DNA of 64,000 nucleotides from positions 240,161 through 304,160 of the forward strand of contig JAQFVV010006740.1 in the NCBI GenBank assembly GCA_028023455.1, in the 5' to 3' direction. The notes beneath the pieces were generated by a model. That model saw only the letters and a list, made by a program, of their open reading frames with translations, ran no database searches and was not told the DNA's origin. This DNA comes from Epiperipatus broadwayi (taxonomy: Eukaryota > Onychophora > Udeonychophora > Euonychophora > Peripatidae). Made by a program: the position numbers and the translations under genes. How positions within the stretch are numbered: position 1 is the first letter of the stretch; every line of letters begins with the position of its first letter. Below are positions 46,090 to 60,287 of the stretch, piece by piece.

Positions 46090-49000
46090 TGTACTAAAGT
46101 GGAATGGTAGTATATATGAATGCCTAATTAAGGATATACAAAGTTTTCAAAAAAAAGGGGAAAAGAATAATGGTTATAGGCAATATGAATGGACATATTG
46201 AAGAAATTGATGATGTAGATAAGAAGAATCATCAGTTTTTGAAGGAATTTGGTCGAAGAGTAAATTTGAGCATTGGGAATTTATCAAATATTTATAAGGG
46301 ACAATACACATGGTCTAGTAATAATATATTTCACACAATAGACTATGTATTGGTAGAGAAAGAGGGAATGAATAAAACACAGAAAATTAAGGTGTTAGAT
46401 AATGAAGAGAGAGTATATAATAGTGATCACAACTTTATTGTAAAATAAATGATTAGTAATGTTATGAAGGATAAAAATAAAGGTAGAAACAACAGTAAAA
46501 CATGTGGACAAAGAGTGAATGATAAGAATAAGTTGGAAGAGTATAAAATACAAGTTGAATAAGCCATGGAAAAGTTGTTGGGGTTGAGTATAAGGACTGG
46601 TGTGATGAAATAGAAAAAGTGGCAAATAGAGCTTTAGTTGGGAATATTCAGAAGAATAAAAGCACTAAAAAAGAAAGTTAGTAAAAGTGTAAAAGATAGG
46701 AAAGAAGCATGCAGAGAATATAAGTGTGCTATTAAGAACAAAGAAAGTGAAAACAATATTAATGCTAAATGGGAAAAGTACTTAGAAAAGAAGAAGATGC
46801 AAAAATGGATAATTACAGAGAGAGGATGCAGTTGAATAGTAAATTGTTGGAGGATATTAATAAAAGTGGAAAAAATTGGAGTAAAAAATTTTGGAACTAC
46901 ATTAAAGGAAGAAATGTAAGAGAGAGAAAGATAGTATTAATAGATAATGAGGGAATAGAATGTAGATCTAGTAAAGAGTTAGAGAGAATTTTAATTAGAT
47001 ATGTAATGGATATAAAAAAGATGTTAGATGTGAAGGACTTAGTGATAAAAACATGAAAGCATTTAGTAATGGGAATATTAGGCTCACAAAAAATGAACTG
47101 AATGAGGCAGGGAAAAGATTGAAAAGTGGAAAGGCAAGAGATTTAGATGGATGGGCAGCAGAAATCATAATGAATTTAGGGCATAAAGCAAAAACAAAGT
47201 TATTATCATGTTTTAATAAGATGGTACAGAAGAAAGTTTTTCTGGGTAGTTGGAGTAATACAAAAGTAATATTATTATTTAAAGAAAAGGGTAAGGATAA
47301 TAGAAAGTTAAATAATTATAGATCGATAGTGGTACATCAGTTTTATATAAGGTTTTCTCATATCTGGTAGCTGAAAGAGTTGTAAAATGGATGGAAGAGA
47401 ATAATGTAGTGGGTGGATATACAAAGAGGTTTTAGGTTAGGTAGGCATATAGGAAATAGTTTATTTGTAGTTACACATCTTATGGATATAAGTAGGAATT
47501 TAGGTAGACCATTATATATGAATTTTATAGTAGGCATATGATAGAGTAAATAGAAATAGATTATGATTAAGGATAGCAAATTTGAAAATGGATGAAGCTT
47601 TAGTAAATATTATTAAAAATTATATGAAAATAAATACTATACTTACCAATTAGGGGATATACAATCAGTTAAAGTTAAATATGGGGTGGGTTTAAGGCAA
47701 GGATGCCCTATGTCACCTATTTTGTTTTTTTTATATTTGATTGAAATGGAGAAAGCAATAGAAAAATTAGGAAAAGGGATAGAGATTCCATTAATGAGTA
47801 GCAAGGGAGTATATATTTTTCCAGATGATATTTTTTTTGTGTTCAGAATGAAGAGAAGTTACGGGTTATGCTGAGGACATGTGCAAGAGTTGGTAATTAA
47901 ATTTAGTGAAGAAAAATCAAATATAATGATGATTAATAATGGAGAAATAGAAGATATACAATTTTTATTGAGGGATATAAAGTTAAGTGTGGTTGACTGA
48001 TATAGTTATTTGGGAATCATATTAAGTAATGAGGAAAATTGCTTGGTTGAATGGGAGAAAAAAGTGGTAAATGAAACAAAAAAAAGAAAGAGTTTAGTAA
48101 AGAAATTAAAAGTGTTTTAATATAATAAATATGATGTAGCTACAATTGTATGGAAGGTAATTGTAGTAGCAGGGTTAACATATGGTAATGATGTGTTATG
48201 TGTTACTTAAAGGATATTAGATTACTTAGAGAGAATACAAAGGGAAATAGGAAGACATGCATTAGATGCAGAGGTATCGACAGGAATGGAGGCAATTCAA
48301 GAAAAAATGGGATGGACATGTTTTTATATGAAAGATGCAAAAAGTAAAATGAAAATGTTTGATAGGTTGCAGTTTATGGATAATAAAAGAATAGACAAAA
48401 TAGTATTTAATTAGGTTATGGGTAAAGGACAGGCAACAAGATGGGTGAAAAAGGTAATGCGGTATGCAAAGGATTTGGATAAAGAATTTATATCAGTATA
48501 CTTGTATAAAAGGTGGGATGATTGTATTAGGAGCATTGTTAAGTGTTATAGTGGTAAGGTATGAGATAAAAGAATAGATTCATTAATAAAGAATAGGGAG
48601 TTGGAGAGATGGGGAACTATTATGGAGAGTAAAAAAAGTTTAAATGTATATAGAAGTAAATGGAACATTGGGTGCGAGTTAATTTATGATAATAGTAAGA
48701 AAAGTAGCTTATTGTTTAAGGCTCAAATGGGATATTTATCAACAAGAGAATATATATGTAAATGAAAAAATATTGGTGAATTAGTCTGCAAATTGTGTAA
48801 GGAAAATATAGAAAATATTAGGCATCTATTAATTGAATGTATGTTCTTGAAAGCAGAAAGGGGACAAATAATGAAGTTATGGGAGAATAAATATGAACAA
48901 AGTCATCATACAAAAAGTGAGTTATTGGTTTACATGCTGGAATTGGGAAAAGATAAGGAGGATTTAAATATAAAAACCATAGAGTTGACAAAGATTGTGT

Positions 49001-49270
49001 TTTGGAAATGGTATGGAGCAGATTATGGGAAAGCTTGGAGTGGGGAATGGAAGGGGAAGATAAAGTTGCTAGCAAATTTCTTTGGAGATAGTTACTGAGA
49101 GATTCCTGACTCCATTTAAGGAGAAGTCATAGTACACCATATCACATCACCCAAAGCTTTAAAATGACCGTAAATTCTTTACTTTAGTGTTAAAAATGAT
49201 GGAATTAGGAACGACTTGAAGCTGTGATCATTTTTCCCCAGACCAGGAAAAGAAAGGGTTTAAAAGGTAA
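46090..49270 (+). mobile_element. Decayed non-LTR retrotransposon, 5'-truncated
   Basis: Plus-strand remnant, head-to-head with the PLE at 44640-46083. Landmarks: VIGNMNGHIEEIDD (endonuclease GDMNGHIG block), TIDYVLV and NSDHNF (about 46170-46448). A Lys-rich linker includes FWNYIKGRNVRERK (about 46769-47056). The RT start is SGKARDLDGWAAEIIM with KEKGKDNRKLNNYRSI (47053-47370). RT motif B is GLRQGCPMSPILFFLYL, then IFPDDIFFV where FADD is expected (47686-47874). The C-terminal zinc knuckle is CKLCKENIENIRHLLIEC (about 48787). The final frame ends near 49098, followed by a noncoding tail to about 49270. At least six frame breaks. Clade not assigned; the GLRQGCP motif occurs in several clades. 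Confidence 0.85.
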
Positions 49271-49439
49271 TTTTATATATATATAATGTCCATTAATTAA
49301 AAACAAAATTGTAATTATAATCGAAATAATAAATTTAACGGTTTACAAACAATTATAAACAATCCTTAAATCCGCAGAAGTACTTTTGGTTAATTTTTTA
49401 AACCTGCCTCAACTGCCATTAAATTAAAAATAAAGCATA

Positions 49440-49500
49440 ATAAAAACACAGAATTACTTCTATAAAACTGCTTTAATAGAAGTAATTCTTTGTGTTTATT
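49440..49500. repeat. Small foldback hairpin next to (TA)n
   Basis: ATAAAAACACAGAATTACTT is mirrored by AAGTAATTCTTTGTGTTTAT with one mismatch, separated by a loop of about 12-20 bases. A (TA)n run follows immediately at 49500. Confidence 0.8.
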
Positions 49501-49510
49501 ATATATATAT

Positions 49511-52500
49511 AGTGACCTTCTGGTTTGGCACCAGAAATAATATTTGTGATTGTATGATGTTATATCAGTAACATCTGATATTATATTACTAAAAAAATGA
49601 AATAACATGAAATTTTAAAATTTTATTTTATTTTATGATTTAAAATATGGTTAGAAGTATTTATGGGTGCAATTTAAAATTTATTAGATGTTTAGTGGCT
49701 TACTTTAGGGTATAATTAATGATAGGTAGGGGGGTGGCTTGTCATAAACATAGTCAGTTCAGTTTGAGTTGGTGCTAATTTGTTTTGTTTGTTCACAAAT
49801 AAATAGACTTGTTTTGGTGGTTCTCTAGTTCATTGGCTTTACACATTTTAATTTATAGAATAAACAGGGAAGTATGTTTCACTCATCATCAGTAAAATAG
49901 CCATTTAGTCATATCAGTTTAGTGTCTAGAGTGCATTGTTAGTAAATATTCATGTATGTCAATATCATTATTCAACTTCATTTTTATTCATATGTTTCAT
50001 TAAATCATTAGATATCACATTTTATACCCATTTATTTAATTTCATAAATAATAGTATTTAAAACCAGCTTAACTACATTTTAAGTGAATTAATTGAGCAC
50101 TGAACTAATGAATTATTAAACAATAATTGTAATATAAAATATTTTATTTGTTAAAGTAATTGATATTAATTTCTGTTCTGTTGTTTTAAAAGTACAGAAT
50201 ATTTTATTCTTAATTGAATTTAATATTAATATTTTTTTTATTTATTTAAAAGACAGAATGATTTTTTTTTTCTCCCCACTGATTTTTTTTTTAAGACAAA
50301 AGTTCCTTGCATAAATTAAGTCGTGTTTATTGTCTGTTGATCTTTGAACTTTCAGATCTTGAACTATTAGATGAAAAAAATTATGAAGTAATCTTTTAAA
50401 AAAAGTCTATAAAAACGATTGCCACACTCCACACTCCACCCTTACTTTTTGACCTTCTGACTACTAGGCTAGCTACAACTTAAAACTGCTAAAAGATCTT
50501 CCAATACTGTTTCAATTTTAAACAAAGTTTAATAATATAATATATTTTTTTTCTTTCAAAGTTCAAGCTGAAAATAACATTGTATTATTGCAAAAATATG
50601 TGTACTTAAACTACACTAAAAATACATTGGTCTTGTTCTTGGCTGACTATTTAAATTCTTCAACCATTGTCAAAGATACATGTAAGTGCCTATATGTTAT
50701 ATTATTTAAATTTAAATTGCCACTGTTAAAAGTAAAAATGGGAATGAATACTTGTATTATAAATTTGCCTAATTTAAACTTGAAATTGAAGGGAAAAAAA
50801 AAGAAGAATGTATGTTTATTTGTCAAAATTATTTTCCTCAAGTTTTAATTATATTTTTAAGAGAATAATTGCAGAACTGTTGTTAAGCATTTTCAGAACT
50901 TTTTCTAAAAATTTTTATGCTAATTATAAAAGAAGATTTAAAGAACACGTATGAATTGTTTAATTTTATTTTCATTATAGTTGGAACATTTTCACAACTA
51001 TCTTTGTTCTTACCTATTTAAAACAATATGAATAAAATGTGCAAAGGGAATATGTTGTTCATATTTACCTGTTTCCAGACTAATAGGAGAAATGAATTTA
51101 TTAAATAGATGAATTGTATAATTTTGTATTATTAAATGCATTCCTCACTCATTGTGAAACTTTTCTGTCTAAAAATATTACTAGTAAATTCATTTAGGCA
51201 AATATTATTAGTTAAAATATATTGCTTAATTAGAATGGCTTTAAAAAAATATGTTTGAATGTCCTAGGAAGAAAGTACTCCTTCATTTGTGTCGTTAAAA
51301 TATATTGCTTAATTAACTGAATTCCTCATATAATGTCAACAGCAATTCATCAGCTGATAGTTGAGAACATTGAATTTGCTCTTATGAATTAAAATAATAT
51401 TGTTTTGTTTTTCCTGCAGAAAACGTGTTTAATAAATTCATCAATATTGATATTTGTGTGAATAAATAATTATTATTCATTTTGGAGAAATGATCAAGGA
51501 ACATCATTCATAAACTATTAATAAACTTTTTGTTTCCATTAAAAAGAAAAAAAGAAAAAAACTTTATTATTATTTAATAATATTTTAGATAGTTAGTGTT
51601 AGTTAAGAAATGTTTTATTATATGTATTATTATATTTTTGTTCTACTAGAACATCTCATTAAATGTATGATAAAGGAAATATCATACAAGGTATTTTTTT
51701 TAATATTGTTATTATTTTAATATAAGTTCGGTCATGTGTTAGTGACACATGCGAGTGTGATAAAAAATGAAAGAGTCTATTTATAGTTTGAAAGGGGTAA
51801 ACAATTATTTTAAAAAGTTTCTTTGTATTAAATCTTACCGTATATATATTTTTTATAGATTAGAAAACAATTATTTTCAATAATTATTTCATCTATAATA
51901 TACAGCTTTATTATTTATCTAAGTTCAATTTTACTTTAGATCTGTGCTAATTTGAATGCACTACATAAAAAAATATTTTGTCTTGCTTTGGCCACAGTAA
52001 TTATTATCTTGTTTTACAACCATTGTTAGAATGTTACCAAGTCCTAAATATTATCAGATATGAAATATTCTTTTGTTTATTGCTTTTACAATTAGTAAGT
52101 GACATTTTGACAGTAGTTAGTTGCTACTGGGATTTGAATGGTCTGTGTATTATTATGCTTGTAGATGTGTGTACATTATTAAACTTAGCTATAATATGTT
52201 AATTGCAAGTGCAAATTTTATATAATCAATCAGTTTTGGAGGAAGAGGATCGTTAATTGTTTGGAAGGATTAGTGATTTATTTAAGTGAATTATTGTTCT
52301 TTATTATGTTTGAATGGAAAGTATTTTTGTGGCTATATGCAATGTTTTATATTATTTGTGGGATTGAGCAAGCTCTCCTTTTTTGTTATTTAAATATTTA
52401 AACATGGGTAGATTGCCTAGTGTAGTAGGTATGGGATCAAGTAATCTTTTATTTTCTGTGTATTGAAATGTTTTGATAGGAGTAGATGGAGTCCTCCAGT

Positions 52501-54654
52501 TTTGTTGGTATTTTTTATGAATTAAAGTACCTGAAGTTGAATATATTATCCTCCTGTTCATTTGGTGAAGAGATGTATTCCCACCAGTTTATTTAGTCTC
52601 AGAAGTAGACTTGAAAGTTATTGTGTTGATATTTATATGACTTGAATTGTTGAAATCTTTTATCCCATGTGTTATTGAATGTTTTTCCAGCTTATACTAT
52701 AGCCAAGTGCCAGATAATTTATTGATAAAAGAAGATTAAAGGCATAATATATTTTCTTACAAAAAGACTGTAACAAAGTTAGTAATTAAAGCTTAATTGA
52801 CCATTACCTTCGTCCGTATTGTGATCATATTATAACTTCACAAGCAAACCGATTAGATTATTTAGAATTAATTATTTATTCTTTGACACACAGCATAATA
52901 CAGACCAATGTATAAAGTGTTATTTTGAAAGAGAAAAATCCATTATTAATGTATAATTTTAATTATCATTTTTAAACATTTTATAGTGATCATTTAGATT
53001 TCATATCATTAATTTTATCATTCAATCATCATTTGATTAAGTAAGCAGGCAAAGATAAAACATATTTAATGAATCGAATTATTTCTATTTTGGCAAAATA
53101 AAAGAAAATAGTTCTGTAATAGAATACTTTATTTCAGTGTTGCAAGGGCAAAATATATTAATTAGTGACATTCTTTATTTTATTTTGCAAGACATGGTTT
53201 TATAAGAATATATTGATTAATGTAATTCTTTATGTTATTTTGCAAGATATAATTTGATGAGAATGTGTTAAATAATGGAATTATTTATTCATTTTTGCAA
53301 AACCAATTTGATATTATTCTTTGGTTTCAAACCTCTTATTTTAGTTATATTTACTGTGCATTTGAAGTAAAATGCAAAATATTAATTTTATTTTATAGCA
53401 TAATTAGAATATTTAATCCATGTTGTTTGTCTTATATTTATTAATTTGATGGATAAATAAGTGTTATAAAATCAAATGTTGAACATAAGATAAATTTTGT
53501 AGTGGATTAATATGAGAACAATGTTATATTTCTTCAGCTTTATAGGTATTAGAAGAAGTTGATAACTAAGAAGCCATTTCCTTTACAGTAAAATATATGA
53601 TTTTATTTTGGGTTTATTATTTGATGTTACAAATATCAGGTGTTCACAAATCTATCCAGATGTTTGGATAAATAAAATGTATAATTTTGAAATTCAAGAG
53701 CATATTATGTTATTATTATTATGAAAATTGCGAAATAGATTAAATGTTTGTTTAGCTATTTTTCTTGCTTGATTCATAAATATTTTATTACTTAAAATTT
53801 GTTTTTAGAATTCTTTTATAACATTCATTCATTGTTTCATATTTCCACACATGCTCACACATTTATTCTATTTAATGTAATATAATTGTATTTTCATTTA
53901 ATTATGATAAACATCCAGATATGATGATATTGATTTCCTTGATCCAAACACTGTATGAGTAGATTGTCTTAAAAGGTTTTATTATTTAGTAATTGTTTAG
54001 ATGATGATTTAAATTCAAAATGTGCCTGATTTCTTTCATTATCTAACTGCCATTATTTAGTTAGGGTATTGCTTGATTTATATTATTGTTTTCATAATAT
54101 TAAATAATAGTTATTGAGAGATAGGAATTTTAGATTAAGCCATACCATCAGTTAATTCTCTGAGATCTTTAATATTTAATTCAGATCAAATAATAAATTC
54201 AGTTAATTAGATTAGATTAGTGTGTAATTAAAAATTTAGTAATGATAGGTTTAGTTTAGGTTCAGATCCAGTTAGTTATACATTACAGTTTCTAAAATAT
54301 TATATTTTAGTTATTAGTGTAATTTTCTAATATGGTAGAGGTTGTTTAGTTTATATGGATGATGGAAGGAGGTGAAATATAGATGATAATTAGTTAATCT
54401 TAGATGGTAGAATTTTACCAATTTAATTTTGTTTAGTATAGAACTTGATAGATGTTTATTCCTATTAATTATATTATTTTCTCCCACATATAATGTATAT
54501 TGTACACCTCATACACCTCTGTATCCCTCAACTGAGTTAGTTTAAGATGATACTTTAATTAAGAGCCTCATAAGTAATTTTAAAATAAAGTTATTACTTT
54601 GATAATTTATTCTATGTTTGATAGAATTGGCGCCGCCAGGTATTTGTTAGTGAT
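49511..54654. other. Long AT-rich region without genes, G richer than C on the plus strand
   Basis: No coding frame above about 86 codons and no recognised repeat. The strand bias is opposite to that of 6.7-11 kb: 54301-54420 has about 27 G against about 4 C. Open frames at 50588-50848, 51978-52202 and 52352-52561 are unsupported. Confidence 0.5.
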
Positions 54655-55698
54655 GGTAATCGGTAGTGAGGGGTTACAATATCACAGTCTTTTCATTTTT
54701 TTTATACAGAGAGTGTGGTATGTGAGTCCTACCACATCTCTCAAACACAAAACACTGGAATTCCCAGAAAAAAACTGTATTTCCCTTTTTATATTATCCA
54801 CACGGATTCAATCAACAAAACGTCACTAATCCATCACTTTCGTTAGGGTCCGAGCCAAGGCTTAGTGCTTCCATTGGTCAAGCTAATTTCTCTTTATTTT
54901 CTTATCTATCTTTCATCAGATCATTTTAATTATAGAAGAGCCCAAGGGCCAGTTTGGTTTTCGATAATTCATAAACAATCATTTCCATTTACAGATTACA
55001 TTAATTAATACCTGTTTTTATTTTTAAATCTTGTACTTTTTTATAAAAAAAAGTACATTCAAATACTTATTTGTTTTTTTAAAAAAAATATTTTTAAAGT
55101 TTGGCCTCTGTGCGAATGTATATACGTTTAACAAACATTTTAATTTTAGCGTTTAGTTTTTTATTTTTATTTGTGAACTTTTAAGTTTTTATTTTAAATT
55201 AATGTAATGACATATTTATATATCGTTACATATCAGTAAACTTCCTCAAAAAACAAAAACATAAAAAAAAAAAAAGAATTTACTTAGTGTTAGTAATTAC
55301 GTTACACAAATTGATTATATATGAAAATTTCAAAAAGACCAAACTTTTTTTTACAAGACAAAACAGTAATTACACACAAATATAATTATTAAAAAAAGTT
55401 GACTGTTGATTCCCTATTACCAGCTAAATTTCTGCCCCCTCCCTTCCAAGTTTCATTTCATCTACCTTTAATTATTACTTAGGCAAGTTGAACGATTAGA
55501 TTTTAATTTAACAAGACTTTTTTTTTTTAAAAAAATATGATTTAGATTTATTATTACATTTTATTTATTAGTTTTTATTCCTCGAATTTATCTCTACATA
55601 TGTGCAATTTTTCTTACTGGCAGCACTTTTTAAACAAAACTTCAAACTGCAACTCCACGTCAATACAACAAATATATTTATACTAATTTCAGAAAAAA
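54655..55698 (-). repeat. Inverted partial copy of the 2,597-bp repeat
   Basis: This segment is the reverse complement, with few differences, of about 57765-58800 in the full copy (for example CCTTGGCTTGG-type text and the ATGTAATGACATATTTATATA block). It stops about 74 bases short of the unit start and is joined directly to the internal part of the next copy. The small open frame across it and its two counterparts (ending SFIRSF in the direct copies) are repeat-borne and unsupported as genes. Confidence 0.85.
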
Positions 55699-57690
55699 TA
55701 CTAAACACTAAAATTAAAATGTTTGTTAAACGTATATACATTTGCACAGATGCCAAACTTTAAAAATATTTTTTTAAAAAAAAAACAAATAAATAAGTAT
55801 TTGAACGTACTTTTTTATAAAAATAAAAAATACAAGATTTAAGAATAAAAACAGGTATTAATTAATTCTTGTAATCTGTAAATGGAAATGATTGTTTATA
55901 AATTGTTTGAAAAGCAAGCTAGCCTTGGGCTCTTGTATAATTAAAATGATCTGATGAAAGATAGATAAGAAAATAAAGAGAAATTAGCTTGACCAATGGA
56001 AGCACCAAGCCTTGGCTTGGACCCTAATGAAAGTGATGGATTAGTGACATTTTGTTGATTGAATCCATGTGGATAATATAAAAAGGGAAATACAGTTTCT
56101 TCTGACAGTTCCAGCATGTTGTGTTTCAGAGATGTGGTAGGACGCACATACCGCACTCTCTATTTAAAAAAAAAATGAAAAGACTGTGATACCTTGAACC
56201 AGCTATTGCCATCTCCAGAACATTATCTTCCAATGGAGGCATTGTGGGAATTAAAAGCAGAAACCTGGACTCCTCAACCGTGAGCTATGAACTTTACAAA
56301 TGAACAACAACAATAAAAAAAGTAATTAAGAACTTTCGTCATTGTTTTTTTAAGTATTCAGCTAATTTAAATTTTAAAATGAACTATTATTTGATTCTCA
56401 AATTAATAATTGATTGTTTCACTTTATACAGTTAAGTTTTGCTAAAATCATTTCCATTTTATTATTTTTATTTGTAGTAATATTTATTGTAGAAATTATT
56501 AAATGCATTACATTTAAGTTGGGCATAGACGTTGCAGAGATTCATTAGCGGTTGATTATGTTGTGGTTTTCACAGTCGATTAGAATATATAAGTCAACGA
56601 TATCACTGTGGTGTCTTATGATGAACACCAAAGGGTCTCCTGTATTCCCTCAGCAATTGACGTTATCGATTGACTTTGTATTTTGATCGGTTGTGTTTAA
56701 TTTGGAATGTTTTTGACCGTGGAATCTGTGCAGCCAATCTATACTTGACATTATAAAACAAATTGTATAAAAATAATCTGTGCGAACGTATTTAAATGTT
56801 AAATTTAAGTTAGGCATGAATGGCTATATAGTTTTGTAAAATTATATTAACGGAGGGTAATCTTAGGTTATTCATTTTGTAGTTGAATTGGTTCAATGGA
56901 TTGGATATATTTGTGTAATTGTAGATGTAGTATGAGATCCACTATGGGCAGGATTATATATATATGCCACACACCTTCTGTTTGCCTATGGATGGATTTG
57001 TAAGACAGCAAAGGACTGCAGTCTATCCCTATGGAGTTTTATGTTTATTTTTCTACTCGCCAACAGATATAACATTCCTGCTGGTGGAGAGACAATGTCT
57101 TCTCTAATTCTACTTATTGATCAGATATACATTCCTGACAGTATAGTATTTTGTGTTGTCATATTTTCATGCTACAATGAATACATAAATGTATCAGATG
57201 GATTGGTGCCGGTTTGATTGCGAAATTTGTTACCTAAGGTTAAATCAGGGAAGAATATTTTTTTTTCAAATGCAGATCTATGTAGTCTATTCATACTCGA
57301 CTATCTAAATAAAATATTAAACTCATTGAAACTTAGTTAAATGTAAAATTAAAAGTTAATATAAAAATCTAAAATGTTAAACTTATTCCTCAAATAAGAA
57401 TGATTTTATATGTGCGTAAATAAATATTTTTATGTGTTAATTTCTGGCAGTGGCTTTTATTTATTTATATTTAAGATATAAATTAAGATATAGATTTTTA
57501 TCTCTGCATCTCCACTGAGCTAGTGACTTGGGCTAACGATCTGAATATTTAAATAAAGTGGAATCTTAACAGTGCGTATCTGCCTACTCTATAAATTTTT
57601 CTAGGTTTAAATGCCTAGATGGCACCCCATAGAGCAGATATCGTAGTTTGTGGTTAGATTCAATCTTCACATTCATTTCGATCGTTATAA
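55699..57690 (+). repeat. Truncated direct copy of the 2,597-bp repeat
   Basis: Matches about 58300-60287 at a constant offset of 2,597-2,598 bases with only scattered substitutions and indels. It lacks the first about 600 bases of the unit and ends at CATTCATTTCGATCGTTATAA exactly where the next copy starts. Confidence 0.9.
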
Positions 57691-60287
57691 CTGGCTATCC
57701 AACTTGGGCCGATCTTTAATAAACACGAGTGCCCTGAGAATTTTAAAAGTGAATCATGCCCATAGTATTATTTCTGAAATTAGTATAAATATATTTGTTG
57801 TATTAATGTAAGGTTATACTTGAATTTTTGGTCTTAAAGGTACTGCCAGTAAGAAAAATTGTGCATATGTAAACATAAATGCGAGGAATAAAACGTAATA
57901 ATAAATATAAATCATAATTTTTTTTTTAAAAGTCTTGTTAAATTAAAATCTAATCGTTCAACTTGCCTAAGTAATAGTTAAAGGTAGAAGAAATGAAACT
58001 TGGAAGGAAGGGGGCAGAAATTTAGCTGGTAATAGGGAATCAACAGTCAACATTTTTTTTAATCATTATATTTGTGTGTAATTACTGTTTTGTCTTTTTT
58101 TTAAAAAAAAAGTTTTGTCCTTTTGAAATTTTCATATATAATCAATTTGTGTAACGAAATTACTAACACTAAGTAAAGTCTTTTTTTTTTTAAATGTTTT
58201 TTGTTTTTTGAGGAAGTTTATTGATATGTAACGATATATAAATATGTCATTACATTAATTTAAAATAAAAACTTAAAAGTTCGCAAATAAAAGTAAAAAA
58301 CCAAACGCTAAAATTTACGTTTGTTCAACGTATATACATTCGCACAGATGCCAAACTTTAAAAATATTTTTAAAAAAAAAAAAACAAATAAATAAGTATT
58401 TGAACGTACTTTTTTATAAAAAAAAAAAGTACAAGATTTAAAAATAAAAACAGGTATTAATTAATTCTTGTAATCTGTAAATGGAAATGATTGTTTATAA
58501 ATTGTTTGAAAAGCAAGCTAGCCTTGGGCTCTTGTATAATTAAAATGATCTGATGAAAGATAGATAAGAAAATAAAGAGAAATTAGCTTGACCAATGGAA
58601 GCACCAAGCCTTGGCTTGGACTCTAACGAAAGTGATGGATTAGTGACGTTTTGTTGATTGAATCCGTGTGGATAATATAAAAAGGGAAATACAGTTTTTT
58701 CTGACAGTTCCAGCGTTTTGTGTTTGAGAGATGTGGTAGGACGCACATACCACACTCTCTATTTAAAAAAAAATGAAAAGACTGTGATACCTTGAACCAG
58801 CTATTGCCATCTCCAGAACATTATCTTCCAATGGAGGCATCGTGGGAATTAAAAGCAGAAACCTGGACTCTTCTACCATGAGCTATGAACTTTATAAATG
58901 AACAACAACAAAAAAAGTAATTAAGAACTTTTGTCATTGTTTTTTTTTAAAGATTCAGCTAATTTAAATTTTAAAATAAACTCTTATTTGATTCTCAAAT
59001 TAATAATTGATTGTTTAACTTTATATAGTTAAGTTTTGCTAAAATCATTTCCATTTTATTATTTTTATTTGTAGTAATATTTATTGTAGAAATTATTAAA
59101 TGCATTACATTTAAGTTGGGTATAGACGTTGCAGAGATTTGTTAGGGGTTGATTATTTTGTGGTTTTCACAGTCGATTAGAATATATAAGTCAACGATAT
59201 CATTGCGGTGTCTTATGATGAACACCAAAGGGTCTCCTGTATTCCCTCAGCAATTGACATTATCGATTGACTTTGTATTTTGATCGGTTGTGTTTAATTT
59301 GGAATGTTTTTGACCGTGGAATCTGTGCAGCCAATCTATACTTGACATTATAAAAAAAATTGCATAAAAATAATCTGTGCGAACGTATTTAAATGTTAAA
59401 TTTAAGTCGGGCATGAATGGCTGTATAGTTTTGTAAAGTTATATTAAGGGAGGGTAATCTTAGGTTATTCATTTCGTAGTTGAATTGGTTCAATGGATTG
59501 GATATATTTGTGTAATTGTAGATGTAGTATGAGATCCGCTATGGGCAGGATTATATATATATGCCAAACACCTTCTGTTTGCCTATGGATGGGTTTGTAA
59601 GACGGCAAAGGACCGCAGTCCATTCCTATGGAGTTTTATGTTTATTGTTCTACTCGCCAACAGATATAACATTCCTGTTGGTGGAGAGACAATGTCTTCT
59701 CTAATTCTACTTACTGATCAGATATACATTCCTGACAGTATAGTATTTTGTGTTGTCGTATTTTCATGCTACATTGAATACATAAATGTATCAGATGGAT
59801 TGGCGCCGGTTTGATTGCGAAATTTGTTGCCTAAGGTTTCATCAGGGAAGAATATTTTCTTTTCAAATGCAGATCTATGTAGTCTATTCATACTCGACTA
59901 TCTAAATAAAATATTAAACTCATTGAAACTTAGTTAAATGTAAAATTAAAAGTTAATATAAAAATCTAAAATGTTAAACTTATTCCTCAAATTAGAATGA
60001 TTTTATATGTGCGTAAATAAATATTTTTATGTGTTAATTTCTGGCAGTGGCTTTTATTTATTTATATTTAAGATATAAATTAAGATATAGATTTTTATCT
60101 CTGCGTCTCCACTGAGCTAGTGACTTGGGCTAACGATTTGAATATTTAAATAAAGTGGAATCTTAACAGCGTGTATCTGCCTACTCTGTAAATTTTTCTA
60201 GGTTTAAATGCCTAGATGGCGCCCCGTAGAGCAGATATTGTAGTTTGCAGTTAGATTCGATCTTCACATTCATTTCGATCATTATAA
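57691..60287 (+). repeat. Full copy of a 2,597-bp repeat unit
   Basis: The unit starts CTGGCTATCCAACTTGGGCC and ends CATTCATTTCGATCATTATAA, followed by (TA)n. The offset between the direct copies equals the unit length, so they are in true head-to-tail tandem. The longest open frame is about 71 codons and none resembles a known protein; no tRNA promoter boxes were recognised. Low divergence between copies indicates a recent event. It could be a nonautonomous element or a local satellite; its class is unknown. Confidence 0.88.

Noticed and set aside
55945-55975. CTGATGA followed by GAAAA in the 2.6-kb repeat, considered as another hammerhead
   Set aside because: No stem between the two boxes and no cleavage triplet in place.
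55941-56156. 71-codon minus-strand open frame duplicated at 58540-58755
   Set aside because: Conservation follows from recent duplication of the noncoding 2.6-kb repeat; no domain, and the third copy is altered.
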